NCBI GenBank assembly: GCA_023425905.1
Contig: JAFABT010000259.1
Coordinates: 1 to 12,962, forward strand
Direction of reading: 5' to 3'
DNA from: Actinomycetes bacterium
GTDB taxonomy: Bacteria; Actinomycetota; Actinomycetes; Actinomycetales; Cellulomonadaceae
DNA: 12,962 nucleotides
How positions within the stretch are numbered: position 1 is the first letter of the stretch; each line of letters opens with the position of its first letter. Below are positions 1-6,437 of the stretch, one piece after another. The translations under genes were made by a program, and so were the position numbers. The notes beneath the pieces were generated by a model. The model worked only from the letters and a program-made list of their open reading frames with translations. It made no database searches and was not told the origin of the DNA.

Positions 1-136
1 CCGGAAGCAGGCACGACCCGAATAGGCCGACCACACAACCAGGAAGACGACTTGGCATCAACTACCTGACACGCTGTTGAGTTCTCAAGGAACGAACGCG
101 CACCTCGACTCGACCCTCTCGGGCCCGTCTCGGGGC
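1..136 (-). other. rRNA operon 5' leader (16S gene lies beyond left edge)
   Basis: Read on the minus strand, this stretch carries the block CCTTGAGAACTCAACAGCGTG (about 70-90), which resembles the leader found just upstream of 16S rRNA in many Actinobacteria. Within it TTGAG-AA-CTCAA (77-88) is a perfect inverted repeat, and the motif overlaps what is usually described as a boxA-like antitermination/processing region. No 16S 5' end (the usual AGAGTTTGATC) is visible, so the window stops inside the leader and the rRNA gene should start just left of position 1. Three promoters lie upstream in the same orientation. Identification rests on motif recall and context, not on an alignment. Confidence 0.72.
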
Positions 137-145
137 AACTTCTCA

Positions 146-174
146 AACTTACACCACCTCGCCGCCCTGGTCAA
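146..174 (-). promoter_or_regulatory. rrn promoter, proximal (P3)
   Basis: On the minus strand, TTGACC (169-174) and TAAGTT (146-151) are separated by exactly 17 nt. This is a good sigma70/SigA-class promoter pointing toward the rRNA leader, with a predicted transcription start near 139. It is the best-matching and closest of three tandem promoters. Confidence 0.72.
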
Positions 175-222
175 CCACGCTTGTTCGCGTCGATGCCCAG
201 CTGGGCTGAGCGGCGGGAACCG

Positions 223-251
223 AATCTACCGCATCGAACCGGCCTTGATAA
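223..251 (-). promoter_or_regulatory. rrn promoter, middle (P2)
   Basis: On the minus strand, TTATCA (246-251) is followed after 17 nt by TAGATT (223-228). The -10 is good; the -35 matches TTGACA at four of six positions. Predicted start is near 216, inside the rRNA leader transcription unit. Confidence 0.5.
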
Positions 252-375
252 GCCTCGTTCGGAGCGACGATCCGCGGTCCGGGACCCTCCAGGTCGTTCC
301 GGCCGATCAGCGCGTTGCGGCGCGAGCGACTGCGGTTCGATCAGAGGGGGTGGCCGTCCTGGCGGGACCAGCCTC

Positions 376-390
376 CGGAGCGATGCTCCG
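376..390 (-). repeat. small inverted repeat between rrn P1 and P2
   Basis: CGGAGC-GAT-GCTCCG is a perfect 6-bp stem with a 3-nt loop. It would lie about 25-40 nt into a transcript from the distal rrn promoter and in any tyrS read-through RNA. No T-run follows on the minus strand, so it is not a canonical terminator. Its role is unknown. Confidence 0.4.
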
Positions 391-422
391 TGTCTGTTCC
401 TCCCTGCCGGGCGACGTGGAGA

Positions 423-452
423 ACATTAGGCAGGCCGCGGAGCCGGCGTCAA
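423..452 (-). promoter_or_regulatory. rrn promoter, distal (P1)
   Basis: On the minus strand, TTGACG (447-452) and TAATGT (423-428) are separated by 18 nt. Both hexamers are good actinobacterial SigA-type elements. The -35 begins only 10 nt after the tyrS stop codon, leaving no room for a terminator between tyrS and the rRNA operon. Predicted start is near 416. Confidence 0.65.
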
Positions 453-462
453 ATCCGGCGGG

Positions 463-1737
463 TCAGACGCCCTCAGCAGGGCGGGTGTCGACGACGGCGA
501 GCGTGCGCTTGCCTCGCCGGAGGACGGCCCACCGGCCGTGGAGCAGGTCCGTCTCCACCAGGTGCGCGGCCTCGTCCGCCACCCGGACGTTGTTCACCGA
601 CGCTCCGCCCTCTGCGATGGCGCGACGCGCCGCCGCCTTACTCGCGACGACGCCGGTCGCGGCGAACAGGTCGACGAGCGCGTCACCCACGGAACCCGTC
701 GCACGCGGTAGCTCCGCGAGGGCCGCAGCCGTCGTCGCCTCGTCGAGGGCGGCGAGGTCACCCCTGCCGAACAATGCCTGGCTCGCCGCGATCACCTGCG
801 CGACGGCCTGCTCACCGTGGACGAGCGCCGTGACGTCGTGCGCGAGCGCGCGCTGCGCCTCCCGGGCCGCGGGCCGCTCCGAGACGGCGGCCTCGAGCTC
901 GGCGATCTCCTCCCGGGTTCGGAAGGTGAACACCTTGAGGTAGCCCACGACGTCTGCGTCCGCTGCGTTGAGCCAGAACTGGTAGAAGGCGTACGGGCTC
1001 GTCATCTCCGGGTCGAGCCACACCGTGCCTGACTCCGTCTTGCCGAACTTCGTGCCGTCCGCCTTCGTGATGAGAGGCGTCGTCAGGGCGTGCACGGCCG
1101 CGCCCTCGACCTTGCGGACGAGTTCCACCCCGGACAAGAGGTTGCCCCACTGGTCCGACCCACCCGTCTCGAGGCTCACGCCGTGCCGGCGGTAGAGCTC
1201 GAGGTAGTCCATGCCCTGGAGGATCTGGTAGCTGAACTCCGTGAAGCTGATCCCCTGGTCGGAGTCGAGCCGGCGCGCGACCGTGTCCTTCGCGAGCATC
1301 GTCCCCAGCCGGAAGTGCTTGCCGACGTCCCGCAGGAAGTCGATCGCGCTGAGCGGCGCCGTCCAGTCGAGGTTGTTCACCATGGTCGCGGCGTTGTCAC
1401 CGTCGAAGGAGAGCAGCGGCGCGATCTGTGCCCGGATGCGGTCGACCCACGACTCGACGACGTCGCGCTCGTTGAGCGTGCGCTCCCCCGTCATCTTCGG
1501 ATCGCCGATGAGGCCGGTCGCGCCACCCACGAGCGCGAACGGCCGATGTCCGGCGAGCTGGAGGCGTCGGACCGTGAGGATCTGGACGAGGTTGCCGATG
1601 TGCAGGCTCGGCGCCGTCGGGTCGAAGCCGCAGTAGAGCGAGACCGGGCCTGCGTCCAGCGCGGCGCCGAGCGCCTCCAGATCCGTGCTCTGGGCGACGA
1701 GCCCGCGCCAGGCGAGCTCCTCCAGGACGTCGCTCAC
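463..1737 (-). CDS. tyrS: tyrosyl-tRNA synthetase
   Basis: Cytoplasmic class I aminoacyl-tRNA synthetase that charges tRNA-Tyr with tyrosine using ATP. The 424-residue product has the usual bacterial TyrRS length. Visible landmarks are HIGN (46-49), the KMSKS-equivalent KFGKT (230-234), the tyrosine-pocket stretch YQILQGMDY (170-178) with Tyr170, Gln174 and Asp177, GGSDQWGN (192-199), and an S4-like RNA-binding domain from about 357 to the end. The GTG start at 1737 is chosen because a strong GGAGGA Shine-Dalgarno (1743-1748) lies 5 nt upstream. The frame stays open for another 66 codons, but that extension is Arg/Ala-rich, unlike TyrRS, and runs into mpg. The gene follows mpg after 95 nt and is immediately followed by rRNA promoters with no terminator. 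Confidence 0.97.
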   Translation of the reverse strand: MSDVLEELAWRGLVAQSTDLEALGAALDAGPVSLYCGFDPTAPSLHIGNLVQILTVRRLQLAGHRPFALVGGATGLIGDPKMTGERTLNERDVVESWVDRIRAQIAPLLSFDGDNAATMVNNLDWTAPLSAIDFLRDVGKHFRLGTMLAKDTVARRLDSDQGISFTEFSYQILQGMDYLELYRRHGVSLETGGSDQWGNLLSGVELVRKVEGAAVHALTTPLITKADGTKFGKTESGTVWLDPEMTSPYAFYQFWLNAADADVVGYLKVFTFRTREEIAELEAAVSERPAAREAQRALAHDVTALVHGEQAVAQVIAASQALFGRGDLAALDEATTAAALAELPRATGSVGDALVDLFAATGVVASKAAARRAIAEGGASVNNVRVADEAAHLVETDLLHGRWAVLRRGKRTLAVVDTRPAEGV

Positions 1738-1742
1738 GATTC

Positions 1743-1748
1743 TCCTCC
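1743..1748 (-). promoter_or_regulatory. tyrS ribosome binding site
   Basis: GGAGGA on the minus strand, 5 nt before the GTG at 1737. It decides the tyrS start against the longer open frame. Confidence 0.85.
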
Positions 1749-1750
1749 AC

Positions 1751-1791
1751 CGTCGTGCCTGCCACGGGCCCACGACGCGCGAGGTCGCGCG
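1751..1791 (-). repeat. two overlapping hairpins in the tyrS leader
   Basis: CGTCGTG (1751-1757) pairs perfectly with CACGACG (1771-1777) around a 13-nt loop. CGCGCG (1776-1781) pairs with CGCGCG (1786-1791) around AGGT. The stems share bases 1776-1777, so only one can form fully at a time. The first ends two bases before the tyrS Shine-Dalgarno. A regulatory role is only inferred; in such GC-rich DNA these pairings could be incidental. Confidence 0.4.
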
Positions 1792-1829
1792 CTCGAACCT
1801 CCGCGGTGCGGACGGGCAGGTCGCTCGCG

Positions 1830-1835
1830 ATCCTA
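1830..1835 (-). promoter_or_regulatory. possible tyrS -10 element
   Basis: TAGGAT on the minus strand fits the actinobacterial TANNNT -10 pattern and includes the TAG stop codon of mpg. No convincing -35 hexamer is seen 16-19 nt upstream. If used, transcription would start near 1823 and give tyrS a leader of about 85 nt. Confidence 0.35.
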
Positions 1836-2534
1836 GTGCGGGCCGTCGCCGGGAGGAGCAGCCTTCCGCGTGCGCGGCTTGCCGCCTGGCCGGAACGTCG
1901 ACACCGTCGGATCCCCCGCGAGCCACAGCCGCCACGGGAACGCCTCCGGGTCCGCGCCTGGCCCGTTGACGCCGACGCGTGGCCCCTCGGCCACAGCGGC
2001 GGGGGCAGCCTCCCGGTTCCGTAGGACGAGGTCACCGTCCGGGTCGAGCAGGTCCGCGCCATAGAGGCCGAAGTCGATCGCCAGCGCGACCGTGAGGCGC
2101 GCAGGCCCGCGTGCAAGATCGGTGTCCGCACGCGTGACACCGGCCGCCGCACGACGGGCCCGCGCGACCGACACTCCTGCCACCACCTCGCCCGCCCGGA
2201 CGAGCACGCCGCCCGCCGCGCCCTCAGGACCGGCGACGACGTTCGCGCAGTGGTGCAGACCAAGGTGACGGTAGACGTACAGGTGCCCGCCAGCGCCGAA
2301 CATCGCCCGATTACGCTCGCTCAGCCCCCGAAAGGCATGCGACGCGGGATCCGACTCACCGCGATAGGCCTCGACCTCCGTGATGCGCAGCGTCACGTCA
2401 CCGTCGTCCGATCGCCGCGTGAGCGTGGCGCCCAGGAGGTCGCGTGCGAGGTCGAGCGGGTCCCGGTCGAACCACGCGCGCGGCGGGATCACCCCACCAA
2501 CCGACCGCCCCTGGGCGTCCGGCGGAGCCGTCAC
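1833..2534 (-). CDS. mpg: 3-methyladenine DNA glycosylase (AAG/MPG family)
   Basis: Base-excision repair enzyme that removes alkylated purines such as 3-methyladenine from DNA. The 233-residue product aligns by eye with the AAG fold family (about 200 residues). The motif ITEVEAY holds the catalytic Glu55, the intercalating Tyr57 matches human Tyr127, and His66 in SDPASHAFRG matches human His136. The stretch GHLYVYRHLGLHHCANVV is the family's conserved core strand, and ARGPARLTVAL follows later. The GTG start at 2534 overlaps the stop of the upstream kinase-like gene as GTGA, and no Shine-Dalgarno is visible, so translational coupling is likely. The C-terminal tail (about 215-233) is basic and Pro-rich and probably disordered. 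mpg next to tyrS is a known actinobacterial arrangement. Confidence 0.93.
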   Translation of the reverse strand: MTAPPDAQGRSVGGVIPPRAWFDRDPLDLARDLLGATLTRRSDDGDVTLRITEVEAYRGESDPASHAFRGLSERNRAMFGAGGHLYVYRHLGLHHCANVVAGPEGAAGGVLVRAGEVVAGVSVARARRAAAGVTRADTDLARGPARLTVALAIDFGLYGADLLDPDGDLVLRNREAAPAAVAEGPRVGVNGPGADPEAFPWRLWLAGDPTVSTFRPGGKPRTRKAAPPGDGPH

Positions 2535-3142
2535 AGCGGGCCGTCGTCGGGGACGCGCGGAACCGTCCGCGGCGCGCGCGCATCCTTGACGAGTCGTCCC
2601 ATGCCATCGACGTGGACGACGGCCCGCTCACGCGTCCGGTTACGCGCGAAGTGCTCCGACTCCGCGACCATCCACTCCTCCCAGTGCGGACGCGAGGCTT
2701 CACCGTCCCGCGCGAGCCCGCGCACCATGCGCAGCGCGGCTGGTGCCTCGACCCACACCGTCACCGCAGCGACGTCCTCGGCCTCGAGCCGGGCGGAGCC
2801 GCAGCCCTCGAGGACGAGCACGTCCGTCGCCGGGACGAGATGCTGCTCCGCGAACGCCTCGAGGTGCCAGTCGTACCGCCGGTACCGGCCGGCTCGCCGC
2901 TCGCGGAGCGGAGCAAGCACGTCCGCCTCGAGGCGGGCCCATGCCCCCTCGAGCCCGCCCCACCCCTCATAGATGTCGTCCATGTGGAGCACGGGGCACA
3001 CGATGCGACGCGCGAGCTCGGCCGACAGCGTCGACTTGCCGGACCCGGCCGGGCCGTCGATGCACACGAGCCGTGTCCGGCCCAGCCGCACCGGCGCAGA
3101 GGCGAGCGCCTCCACGATCGCGTCGATCGCCTCGTCCACCAT
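2531..3142 (-). CDS. uridine kinase-like P-loop NTPase, function unknown
   Basis: A 203-residue protein of the P-loop kinase superfamily. Walker A is GPAGSGKS (30-37) behind a hydrophobic strand (RLVCIDG). HMDDIYEGW (53-61) holds the acidic pair Asp55-Asp56, placed like the substrate/Mg-binding Asp of uridine and nucleoside kinases. A second strand, DVLVLEGCGS, resembles a Walker B-type strand, and ARNRTRERA near 165-173 looks like an arginine lid. No membrane segment or signal peptide is seen. The substrate cannot be read from the sequence; nucleoside, nucleotide or another small molecule are all possible. ATG at 3142 lies 3 nt after the argH stop. A GTG at 3139 is an alternative start, better spaced from the GAGG motif. 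It is probably cotranscribed with argGH and ends in a GTGA overlap with mpg. Confidence 0.85.
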   Translation of the reverse strand: MVDEAIDAIVEALASAPVRLGRTRLVCIDGPAGSGKSTLSAELARRIVCPVLHMDDIYEGWGGLEGAWARLEADVLAPLRERRAGRYRRYDWHLEAFAEQHLVPATDVLVLEGCGSARLEAEDVAAVTVWVEAPAALRMVRGLARDGEASRPHWEEWMVAESEHFARNRTRERAVVHVDGMGRLVKDARAPRTVPRVPDDGPL

Positions 3143-3145
3143 GCC

Positions 3146-4579
3146 TCAGCCGTTCGCCCAGGCACGCAGCTCGGCTGCGCGCTCGCGCGCGACCTCGAGC
3201 TGCTCGGCCACCCGAGCGGGAGCCGTGCCGCCGACGCCGTCGCGCGAGGCGAGCGAGCCCGCGACCGAGAGCACGTCGCGCACGTCGGGCGTGAGCTCCG
3301 CAGAGATCTCCCCGAGCTCGTGGTCCGTGAGGTCCCAGAGCTCGATGCCGCGCTCGTCGCACACGCGCACGCACTCGCCTGCGAGCTCGTGCGCGACCCG
3401 GAACGGCACCCCACGACGGACGAGCCACTCCGCGACGTCGGTCGCGAGCGAGAACCCCTGCGGGGCCAAGGAGGCCATCCGCGCGGTGTCGAACGTGAGG
3501 GTCGCGACCATGCCTGAGAACGCGGGCAGCAGGACCGTGAGCGTGTCGACCTGGTCGAACACGGGCTCCTTGTCCTCCTGGAGGTCCCGGTTGTACGCGA
3601 GAGGCAGCCCCTTGAGCGTCGCGAGCAGACCCGTGAGGTCCCCGATGAGCCGGCCAGCCTTGCCGCGTGCGAGCTCAGCGACGTCGGGGTTCTTCTTCTG
3701 CGGCATGATGCTCGACCCGGTCGAGTACGCGTCGTGCAGCCGAACGAAGCCGAACTCCTTCGTGCTCCAGAGCACGACCTCCTCGGCGAGCCGCGAGAGG
3801 TCGACCCCGATCATCGCCGCGACGAACGCGAACTCGGCGACGACGTCCCGGCTGGCCGTGCCGTCGATCGAGTTCTCGACCGGGCCGGTGAAGCCGAGCT
3901 CCGCCGCCACCGCGGCCGGGTCGAGCCCGAGCGAAGACCCCGCGAGCGCACCCGAGCCGTACGGCGAACGGGCCGCACGCGCGTCCCAGTCGACGAGCCG
4001 ATCGACGTCGCGCAGCATCGGCCACGCGTGGGCAAGCAGGTGGTGCGCGAGCAGGACCGGCTGGGCGTGCTGCAGGTGCGTGCGCCCGGGCATGGGCGCG
4101 TCAGGGTGCGCGTCAGCCTGATCGACGAGCGCGTCGACGACGTCGAGCAGCAGGCCCGCCACGACGCGCGCCTCCTCACGCAGGTACATCCGCACGAGCG
4201 TCGCGATCTGGTCGTTGCGCGACCGGCCGGCCCGGAGCTTGCCCCCGAGCTCCGGCCCCGCACGGTCGATGAGCCCGCGCTCGAGGGCCGTGTGGACGTC
4301 CTCGTCACCGGGCTCGGGACCGAACGCGCCCGACGCGACCTCGACGTCGAGCGCGTCGATCGAGGCGAGCATCCCCTCGAGCTCGGCATCGTCGAGCAGG
4401 TCGGCCCGGTGGAGCACACGCGCGTGCGCGCGCGACCCGGCGAGATCGTGCCGGGCGAGCCGCCAGTCGAAGTGCGTCGAACGGCTGAGCTCGGCGAGCG
4501 CGTCCGCGGGACCACCGGCGAACCGGCCTCCCCACAGGCTCACCCGCTGAGCCCCCGTGCCCTGCGCCTGGTCAGTCAT
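3146..4579 (-). CDS. argH: argininosuccinate lyase
   Basis: Last step of arginine synthesis: cleaves argininosuccinate to arginine and fumarate. The 477-residue protein has full family length (usually about 460-480). The fumarase/aspartase superfamily signature GSSIMPQKKNP is at 288-298, with the catalytic serine loop at Ser289-Ser290. TH168LQH171 in GRTHLQHAQP carries the catalytic histidine region, and GRSRNDQI is the conserved N-terminal substrate-binding segment. The ATG at 4579 gives an 8-nt overlap with argG (ATGACTGA), and there is no Shine-Dalgarno, so translation is probably coupled to argG. Active as a cytoplasmic homotetramer in known members. The N-terminus MTDQAQGTG before RVSLWGGRF is a short, unstructured-looking extension. 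Confidence 0.97.
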   Translation of the reverse strand: MTDQAQGTGAQRVSLWGGRFAGGPADALAELSRSTHFDWRLARHDLAGSRAHARVLHRADLLDDAELEGMLASIDALDVEVASGAFGPEPGDEDVHTALERGLIDRAGPELGGKLRAGRSRNDQIATLVRMYLREEARVVAGLLLDVVDALVDQADAHPDAPMPGRTHLQHAQPVLLAHHLLAHAWPMLRDVDRLVDWDARAARSPYGSGALAGSSLGLDPAAVAAELGFTGPVENSIDGTASRDVVAEFAFVAAMIGVDLSRLAEEVVLWSTKEFGFVRLHDAYSTGSSIMPQKKNPDVAELARGKAGRLIGDLTGLLATLKGLPLAYNRDLQEDKEPVFDQVDTLTVLLPAFSGMVATLTFDTARMASLAPQGFSLATDVAEWLVRRGVPFRVAHELAGECVRVCDERGIELWDLTDHELGEISAELTPDVRDVLSVAGSLASRDGVGGTAPARVAEQLEVARERAAELRAWANG

Positions 4580-5816
4580 CGGAGGCAGGGAGGTCGCCGA
4601 CGCCGAGGTCCGGGCCGTTGCCGAAGCGCACGTCGCGGGCCGCGGCGAGCTTGGAGGACAGGCCGTAGATCTCGATGAAGCCGCGCGCGGCCGACTGGTC
4701 GAAGGAGTCGCCCGTGTCGTAGGTCGCGAGGTTGAAGTCGTAGAGGCTGGACTCCGAGCGACGCCCGGTCACCGTCGCACGACCCCCGTGCAGCACGAGG
4801 CGGACCTCGCCGGAGACGTAGCGCTGGGTGTCCTCGATGAACGTGTCGAGCGAGTGCTTGAGCGGGGAGAACCACTGGCCGTCGTAGACGAGCTCCGTCC
4901 AGCGCTGCTCGACGCCCCGCTTGAAGCGGGCCTGCTCGCGCTCGACCGTGACGTTCTCGAGCTCCTGGTGCGCCGCGATGAGCGCGATCGCGCCCGGCGC
5001 CTCGTAGACCTCGCGCGACTTGATGCCGACGAGGCGGTCCTCGACGATGTCGATCCGGCCGACGCCCTGCGCGCCCGCACGACGGTTCATCTCCTGGATC
5101 GCCTGCAGCGGCGTCACCGGCACGCCGTCGATCGCCACGGGCACGCCGCGGTCGAAGGTGAGGACGACCTCGTCGGCGACCGGCGGGAAGGTCGGGTCGT
5201 CGGTGTAGGTGTAGACGTCCTTCGTCGGGGCGTTCCAGATGTCCTCGAGGAAGCCGGTCTCGACCGCCCTGCCCCACACGTTCTGGTCGATCGAGAACGG
5301 GTTGTGCTTCGTTGTCTCGATCGGAAGCTTCTTGCGCGTCGCGTATTCGATCGCCTTGTCCCGGGTGAGCGCGAGGTCGCGCACCGGCGCGATGCACGTG
5401 AGGTCCGGGGCGAGCGAGGTGATGCCGACCTCGAAGCGGACCTGGTCGTTGCCCTTGCCCGTGCACCCGTGCGCGACCGTCGTCGCGCCGAACTGGCGGG
5501 CGGCACGCACGAGGTGCTTGACGATGACGGGCCGAGACAGCGCCGACACGAGCGGGTAGCGGTCGAGGTAGAGAGCGTTGGCCTGCAGCGCAGGCATGCA
5601 GTACTCCGTCGCGAACTCCTCGCGGGCGTCGGCGACGTACGCCTCGACCGCACCGCAGTCGAGCGCGCGCTGGCGGATGACGTCGAGGTCCTCGCCGCCC
5701 TGGCCGACGTCGACGGCCACGGCGATCACCTCGGCCCCGGTGGCCTCGGCGATCCAGCCGATGCCCACGGAAGTGTCCAGTCCGCCGGAGTAGGCGAGGA
5801 CGACGCGATCAGTCAT
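4572..5816 (-). CDS. argG: argininosuccinate synthase
   Basis: Condenses citrulline and aspartate with ATP to argininosuccinate, the penultimate arginine step. The ATP-binding PP-motif SGGLDTS is at 10-16 after a typical N-terminal strand. CTGKGNDQVRFE and TRDKAIEYATRKKLPI are conserved family blocks. The 414-residue length is close to the roughly 400-residue norm. The ATG at 5816 is right because it gives the standard N-terminus MTDRVVLAYSGG; only weak purine-rich sequence (AAAGAGAA) precedes it. It is first after a 99-nt gap behind argR and overlaps argH by 8 nt. In Corynebacterium glutamicum argGH forms a unit separate from argCJBDFR, so an independent promoter in the gap is plausible. Confidence 0.97.
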   Translation of the reverse strand: MTDRVVLAYSGGLDTSVGIGWIAEATGAEVIAVAVDVGQGGEDLDVIRQRALDCGAVEAYVADAREEFATEYCMPALQANALYLDRYPLVSALSRPVIVKHLVRAARQFGATTVAHGCTGKGNDQVRFEVGITSLAPDLTCIAPVRDLALTRDKAIEYATRKKLPIETTKHNPFSIDQNVWGRAVETGFLEDIWNAPTKDVYTYTDDPTFPPVADEVVLTFDRGVPVAIDGVPVTPLQAIQEMNRRAGAQGVGRIDIVEDRLVGIKSREVYEAPGAIALIAAHQELENVTVEREQARFKRGVEQRWTELVYDGQWFSPLKHSLDTFIEDTQRYVSGEVRLVLHGGRATVTGRRSESSLYDFNLATYDTGDSFDQSAARGFIEIYGLSSKLAAARDVRFGNGPDLGVGDLPASDD

Positions 5817-5915
5817 GAGAGTTCTCTTTCATCCAAGGGGGTGCTGCGGGTCAGTGTGGCAGTGCCGGCGGACGCGGGTGCGACCCGTCCGGAAGTCGAT
5901 CGGGGGCCTGGGAGA
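5817..5915 (-). promoter_or_regulatory. argR-argG intergenic control region
   Basis: This is the only real gap inside the arg cluster (99 nt). It contains a hairpin (5869-5891) and, just before argG, CTTGGATGAAAGAGAA. Its first eight bases, CTTGGATG (5829-5836), equal the upstream half of the operator at argC. The second half-site is poorly conserved (GAGAA against the expected ATTCA). No confident -35/-10 pair could be assigned. A promoter for argGH here is inferred from the gap and from the known two-operon layout in corynebacteria. Confidence 0.4.
5869..5891 (-). terminator. hairpin after argR, possible terminator or attenuator
   Basis: CGGAC (5869-5873) and GGGT (5876-5879) pair with ACCC (5883-5886) and GTCCG (5887-5891). 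This gives a 9-bp stem with a 2-nt bulge and a GCG loop, starting 24 nt after the argR stop. No T-run follows, so it is not a classical Rho-independent terminator, although U-poor hairpins are common in high-GC actinobacteria. It may cause partial termination before argG. Confidence 0.42.
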
Positions 5916-6437
5916 TCACGCGCCGTCCGAGGCCAGGGCAAGGAAGCGTGCGGCGACGTCGGCAGCTCCCGCGCCGTCGCCGTCGCGCGCGATCACGAGG
6001 ACGGTGTCGTCCCCCGCGATCGTCCCGAGCACGGAGGGCAGCACGGAGTGGTCGATCGCCGAGGCGAGGAACTGCGCGGCCCCAGGAGGCGTGCGGAGAA
6101 CGACGAGGTTGCCCGAGTGCTCCGCCGTGACGAGCAGCTCCGCACAGAGCCGCGCGAGGCGCGCCGCGAGGTACTCCTCGTCCGGCACGGGCTGGGGGGT
6201 GCGGTCGCCGCCCTCGCCGGGGAGCGCATAGACGAGAGCGCCAGAGGCGCCGCGAACCTTGACCGCCCGCAGCTCGACGAGGTCGCGCGAGAGGGTGGCC
6301 TGCGTCGTCGTGAGACCCTCGCCCGCGAGCGCCTCGGCGAGCTCGACCTGCGACCGGACCTCCTGGCGCGCGAGCATCGCGGTGATCATCGCGTGCCGCG
6401 CCGCCTTGGTCTGCAGCGCCGGGGACGGGGCGGTCAC
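5916..6437 (-). CDS. argR: arginine repressor ArgR
   Basis: Arginine-responsive transcriptional regulator, hexameric in known members, that binds ARG-box operators when arginine is bound. The 173-residue product shows the N-terminal winged helix-turn-helix with SQVEL (29-33) and the recognition helix TQATLSRD (45-52), then the C-terminal arginine-binding/oligomerisation domain with GTIAGDDT (138-145). Asp143-Asp144 correspond to the arginine-contacting Asp pair of E. coli ArgR. The GTG start at 6437 overlaps the argF stop as GTGA and has GGAAG 4 nt upstream; the frame stays open further upstream but only into argF. As the last gene of the argC operon it is probably subject to its own repression through the argC operator. 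Confidence 0.95.
   Translation of the reverse strand: MTAPSPALQTKAARHAMITAMLARQEVRSQVELAEALAGEGLTTTQATLSRDLVELRAVKVRGASGALVYALPGEGGDRTPQPVPDEEYLAARLARLCAELLVTAEHSGNLVVLRTPPGAAQFLASAIDHSVLPSVLGTIAGDDTVLVIARDGDGAGAADVAARFLALASDGA

Noticed and set aside
77..943. A 288-codon plus-strand frame across the rRNA leader and the 3' part of tyrS
   Set aside because: It covers promoters and an antisense coding region, and the product is Ser/Arg/Ala-rich without motifs.
1738..1832. T-box riboswitch in the tyrS leader
   Set aside because: The leader is under 90 nt, and no T-box sequence, Stem I features or terminator/antiterminator pair was seen.
1738..1935. N-terminal extension of tyrS to an upstream start (490 residues)
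   Set aside because: The extra 66 residues are unlike TyrRS and overlap mpg, while a perfect Shine-Dalgarno serves the GTG at 1737.
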